From: Pacificoceanicola sp049341065
Lineage (GTDB): Bacteria > Pseudomonadota > Alphaproteobacteria > Rhodobacterales > Rhodobacteraceae
DNA: 64,000 bases
NCBI RefSeq assembly: GCF_049341065.1
Contig: NZ_JBMPIX010000001.1
Span: 62,001 to 126,000, forward strand
Direction: 5' to 3'
The translations under genes and the position numbers were made by a program. Shown here piece after piece: positions 61,204 to 64,000 of this stretch. The notes beneath the pieces were generated by a model. That model saw only the letters and a program-made list of their open reading frames with translations. It did no database searches and was not told the origin of the DNA. Every line of letters starts with the position of its first letter. Position 1 is the stretch's first letter.

Positions 61204-62034
61204 ATGATGCGTGCTGCCATACTCTTAGCGCTTCTGGCGACGTCGGTTGCGGCGAATCCAGCCCCGACCCCACTGCCCGATGCTGCATCCGGGTCTCTTT
61301 CTGCTGAGGCGCCGGTATATTCGAACCTAGCTGTTCCTGTCTCGCCGCGCCCTGTTGCGCGGCGGAATATCGTGATTCCCAAGGCCCGTTGGGACAAGCA
61401 CGGGGGCAAGCCAAGCTGGTCCCTTGCCGTTGTCTCCAGCCTGCGCAGCCACGCCAGTGCGCTGCCAAATACGGTGCCCAAGGACATCGCCAACTGGTGT
61501 CCCGCCTATCCAACCGCGTCCCGCGAAGCGCGCGAGGCGTTCTGGGTGGGGCTGGTTTCGACCCTGGCCAAGCACGAAAGCACCTATCGCCCGACGGCGG
61601 TTGGCGGCGGCGGGCTGTGGTATGGTCTGACGCAGATCCTGCCGGGTACCGCGCGCAGCTATGGCTGCAAGGCGAAAAACGGCGCGGCTCTGAAAGACCC
61701 CGAGGATAACCTGTCTTGCGCCATGCGTATCATGGCCGTGACCGTGCCGCGTGACCGCGTGATCAGCTCCGGGATGCGCGGTGTGGCTGCCGACTGGGGG
61801 CCGTTCCATTCCCGCACCAAGCGCGAAGACATGCGCCAGTGGATGCGCAAACAGGACTATTGCGCCGGGCTGTCCAAGTCTTTGCGCCCCGTTGCGCGCC
61901 CCGATACGTTGCAATCTGTCGATCCATCCGAGCTCTATGCGACGACACCGGCTCAATCGAAGCCGGAGATCCAAGAAGCGGGCGATGCGGTCAAGCAGGA
62001 TGCCTCGCCGGTTCTCAGTACGCAGGGCGGTTGA
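61204..62034 (+). CDS. Exported lytic transglycosylase-like (lysozyme-fold) protein
   Basis: The 276-residue protein has a short signal peptide (MMRAAILLALLATSVAA). The lysozyme-like part begins at about residue 108: EAFWVGLVSTLAKHESTYRP with the catalytic Glu at 125, and GLWYGLTQILPGTARSYGC, which matches the GLMQI motif of SLT domains. NLSCAMRIMAV follows. Family members cleave peptidoglycan glycan strands in the periplasm. The C-terminal ~50 residues are low-complexity. Convergent with the acyltransferase gene (4 bases apart). Confidence 0.85.
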   Translation: MMRAAILLALLATSVAANPAPTPLPDAASGSLSAEAPVYSNLAVPVSPRPVARRNIVIPKARWDKHGGKPSWSLAVVSSLRSHASALPNTVPKDIANWCPAYPTASREAREAFWVGLVSTLAKHESTYRPTAVGGGGLWYGLTQILPGTARSYGCKAKNGAALKDPEDNLSCAMRIMAVTVPRDRVISSGMRGVAADWGPFHSRTKREDMRQWMRKQDYCAGLSKSLRPVARPDTLQSVDPSELYATTPAQSKPEIQEAGDAVKQDASPVLSTQGG

Positions 62035-62038
62035 TCCG

Positions 62039-62905
62039 TCAGAACGCTCGCAGCCAGTGCGGACGGCGCGTTGCGTCCAGAATTGACACGGCTGGCGCGG
62101 TTCTGCCCCCGAGCGACAGGGTCGCGCGGCGCAGAACTGCGATCGCCTCATCGGAGTTGGCGGGCAAGGCGCGGGGCGAGATCGGTTCGCCCACTGTCAC
62201 CTCGAACGGCTGACGATGTTTGTTCAGCGTTTCGTGGAACAGGGTGATGTCGCGCAAGGTCGGGTGGATCAGGTCGAGAAGGTAGAACAGCGCTGAATTT
62301 CGCGCCCGAATGTTCACCGGGATCACCGGCAGATCGAACTTGCGCGCAAGCATCGCCGCCGAGCCCATCCAAGGCCTTTCATGCAACGACAGGCCGCGCC
62401 GCTTTGCCAATCGGCCCGAGGGAAAGATCACGCCCAGCCGCCCTTGTTGGACTGCACGTCGGGTAAAGCTCATGGTGGCGCGCGTCTTGCCGTGGGTGCG
62501 CTTTTCCCGGCGCCATTCGACCGGGGCAATCATGTTTTCCATCTGTGGCAGCACGCGCAGAATGTCATGATTGGCAAAGTAGTAGGCATCGGGTCGGATC
62601 CGCTGCAACAGGTGGTGCAGGATGATACCGTCCGCGATCCCTGTGGGGTGGTTGGCCACGATCAGAGCCGCACCGCGCCGCGGAATATGGGACTGTCCGT
62701 GATAGACGGCCTCGCGAGCGAGCCGTTCACCCATGGTCTGCATGAGGGTTGCGGCAGGCAAATGTTGCACCGCACCCGCGATCTGCAAGGTTGTCTCATA
62801 ATTCAGAAGCCGGTCAAGCACCGCCCGCGCCGCGCGGGGGCCGGAACGATCGGATAAGAGCCACGGGGCGCGCTCGTGAATCAGGGGGTCTATGCGGTCT
62901 CTCAT
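62039..62905 (-). CDS. PlsC-type lysophospholipid acyltransferase
   Basis: The acyltransferase motif is VANHPTGIADGIILHHL: His and Asp are separated by five residues (H-x5-D), as in hemolysin/ACT14924-like acyltransferases, not H-x4-D. The second block is GVIFPSGRLAKRRG and the third LPVIPVNIRARNS. The substrate may be an ornithine lipid or phospholipid precursor. It is adjacent to the membrane protein upstream and possibly in the same operon. Start: an ATG at 62905 (MRDRIDPLIHERA) is used; a GTG at 62950, next to the previous stop, would add 15 residues. Confidence 0.83.
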   Translation of the reverse strand: MRDRIDPLIHERAPWLLSDRSGPRAARAVLDRLLNYETTLQIAGAVQHLPAATLMQTMGERLAREAVYHGQSHIPRRGAALIVANHPTGIADGIILHHLLQRIRPDAYYFANHDILRVLPQMENMIAPVEWRREKRTHGKTRATMSFTRRAVQQGRLGVIFPSGRLAKRRGLSLHERPWMGSAAMLARKFDLPVIPVNIRARNSALFYLLDLIHPTLRDITLFHETLNKHRQPFEVTVGEPISPRALPANSDEAIAVLRRATLSLGGRTAPAVSILDATRRPHWLRAF

Positions 62906-62950
62906 AAACGCACATTGGTTGGGGTGCGTAACGCGCAAATGACAGACCAC

Positions 62951-63382
62951 TCACATCAGTGAAAAATGGTGCCTTTGAACGGTGATCCCACGTGCCTCCA
63001 GCTCGGTCTGGAGCTCTTGCCAGCGGGGCAGGGCGTCCTGCGGGATGGGGACGCGGGTTTTGGAGGCATTCGCCAGCACCAGCCGCACGCGTACAGACAA
63101 ATCCAGCCGGGTGTCAAAGCGGGCGTGGTCGATGGTCTCAAGCCGCACATCGCCCTGATGTCGCCCGCTCCACCATCGTATACGCTGCCCGTCCAGCGAC
63201 AGCCCCGCCGGACGCGCGGACAGGAAATCCCACAGCGCCGGAAGCGTGAAGGCCAGCAGAACCGCGATGATCCAGCTTGAGGCGTCAAGCCACCCCCATG
63301 CCAGCAGCAAAGCGCCCCAGATCATGCCCAGCACCAATAGGGCGGTCAGGCTGCGGCCGTTGCGTTCAAAGCGATAGCTCAC
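62951..63382 (-). CDS. Hypothetical membrane-associated protein (143 aa)
   Basis: Two adjacent hydrophobic helices (LTALLVLGMIWGALLLAWGW and SWIIAVLLAFTLPALWDFL) are followed by a soluble beta-rich domain (GLSLDGQRIRWWSGRHQGDV, RVRLVLANASKTRVPIPQ). I know no family for it; the layout resembles small PH-like/DUF membrane proteins. I place the start at a GTG at 63382, which overlaps the SDR stop by 4 bases (GTGA), implying translational coupling. A longer upstream reading is only a shadow of the SDR gene. Confidence 0.7.
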   Translation of the reverse strand: MSYRFERNGRSLTALLVLGMIWGALLLAWGWLDASSWIIAVLLAFTLPALWDFLSARPAGLSLDGQRIRWWSGRHQGDVRLETIDHARFDTRLDLSVRVRLVLANASKTRVPIPQDALPRWQELQTELEARGITVQRHHFSLM

Positions 63383-64000
63383 CGCCCGCCCGAGACGTCC
63401 AGAAAGCCCTTGGTCACATATGATGCCTCGTCCGACAGCAACCAAAGCGCCGCTGCGGCGATCTCTTCGGCGGTGCCTGCGCGGCCGAGCGGGATTTTGG
63501 AACCCATGGTCAGCAGGCGATCCGGCTGCCCGCCCTTGGCGTGAATGCCGGTTTCAATCGGGCCGGGGCGCAGGCAATTGACGCGAATGCCTTCGGGAGC
63601 AAGTTCATCAGCAAGCCCAGTGGTCAGACTGTCGATGGCGCCTTTGGAGGCGGCATAATCGGTGTATTCGCCCGGCGCGCCAAGGCGGGCAGCAACGGAC
63701 GAGATGTTGACGATCCCGCCACCTTGGCCCCATGCGCGCATTTGCAAGACGGCCAGACGGCAGACCTCGATCGCGCCGAAGACGTTGACCTCGAAAACCT
63801 TTCGGACCCGCTCTGGCGTCAGATCGGCGATACCAGCCTTGGGCGCCACGATCCCGGCGTTGTTCACCAGATAAATCGGGCCGGGCGACAGCTTTGCCAC
63901 TTCGGCAAACATGGCAGCCAGCGCCTGCATGTCCGAGACATCGGCCTGCATGACAAAGGCTTCGGAACCCGCAGCGCGGATATCGGCGGCAACGGCCTCG
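63379..64000 (-). CDS. Short-chain dehydrogenase/reductase (partial, 5' end outside the window)
   Basis: This NAD(P)-dependent SDR runs off the right edge, so the N-terminal cofactor glycine motif is not visible. What is present: YLVNNAGIVAPKAG (the NNAG motif), the catalytic Ser in VNISSVAARLG, and the YxxxK motif in YTDYAASKGAIDSL. RVNCLRPGPIETGIHAKGG follows, with a typical C-terminus (DEASYVTKGFLDVSGGR). This is the classical SDR, possibly of the glucose/3-oxoacyl-ACP reductase-like group. The substrate is unknown. It overlaps the next gene by 4 bases. Confidence 0.9.
   Translation of the reverse strand, partial: EAVAADIRAAGSEAFVMQADVSDMQALAAMFAEVAKLSPGPIYLVNNAGIVAPKAGIADLTPERVRKVFEVNVFGAIEVCRLAVLQMRAWGQGGGIVNISSVAARLGAPGEYTDYAASKGAIDSLTTGLADELAPEGIRVNCLRPGPIETGIHAKGGQPDRLLTMGSKIPLGRAGTAEEIAAAALWLLSDEASYVTKGFLDVSGGR

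Overview
This window looks like a chromosomal segment of an alphaproteobacterium of the Rhodobacterales (Roseobacter group). The evidence is high GC, the gene order ftsW-murG-murC-murB-ddl-ftsQ-ftsA-ftsZ-lpxC-bamD-recN with a DUF2484 gene next to murB, a fused TRAP DctQM permease, a Hint-domain RTX protein, and cobS/cobT separated by two small genes. I see no phage, CRISPR array, insertion sequence or rRNA. One tRNA-Leu(GAG) is present.

Layout. 0-2 kb: a small hypothetical gene, then about 1.7 kb of decayed minus-strand DNA containing a frameshifted DAO-family FAD oxidoreductase. 2-14 kb: LytTR regulator-lipB, a DUF2306 membrane protein, tRNA-Leu, a three-gene ABC export system (adaptor, MacB/FtsX-like permease, ATPase), an RTX/Hint protein, and a Nudix-PiT phosphate permease pair. 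14-26 kb: a carbon-source cluster on the minus strand (dctP, dctQM, a previously uncalled 40-aa membrane ORF, IlvD/Edd dehydratase, DHDPS-like lyase, RraA-like aldolase, tannase-family esterase, UxaA-type hydro-lyase), with a divergent GntR regulator and a DAO-family oxidase. 26-43 kb: an XRE/cupin regulator, then the second half of the division and cell-wall (dcw) cluster, interrupted after murC by an APC permease. 43-54 kb: a TetR/membrane-protein divergent pair, a FAD-linked D-lactate-type dehydrogenase, a CLC chloride transporter, DUF427, an M24B aminopeptidase, and cobT/cobS. 54-56 kb: an ECF sigma/anti-sigma/fasciclin/MsrB module. 56-64 kb: a J-domain protein, BolA, an AT-rich gene-poor island, gatB, a conserved hypothetical gene, a lytic transglycosylase-like protein, an acyltransferase and a partial SDR.

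How the genes work together. In the 14-24 kb cluster a probably exported esterase could release an acid. The DctP/DctQM TRAP system would import it, IlvD/Edd and UxaA-type enzymes would dehydrate it, and the DHDPS- and RraA-type enzymes would split the keto acid, under GntR control. The substrate cannot be read from the sequence. The esterase is unusual because both cysteines of the family's CS-D-HC motif are glycines. The 53.6-56.3 kb module resembles the actinobacterial SigK-RskA-fasciclin arrangement, with a Tat-exported methionine sulfoxide reductase added behind a structured leader.

Limits. All assignments come from reading motifs, lengths and context by eye; no database search was run. 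Operators, promoters and RNA structures are candidates only.
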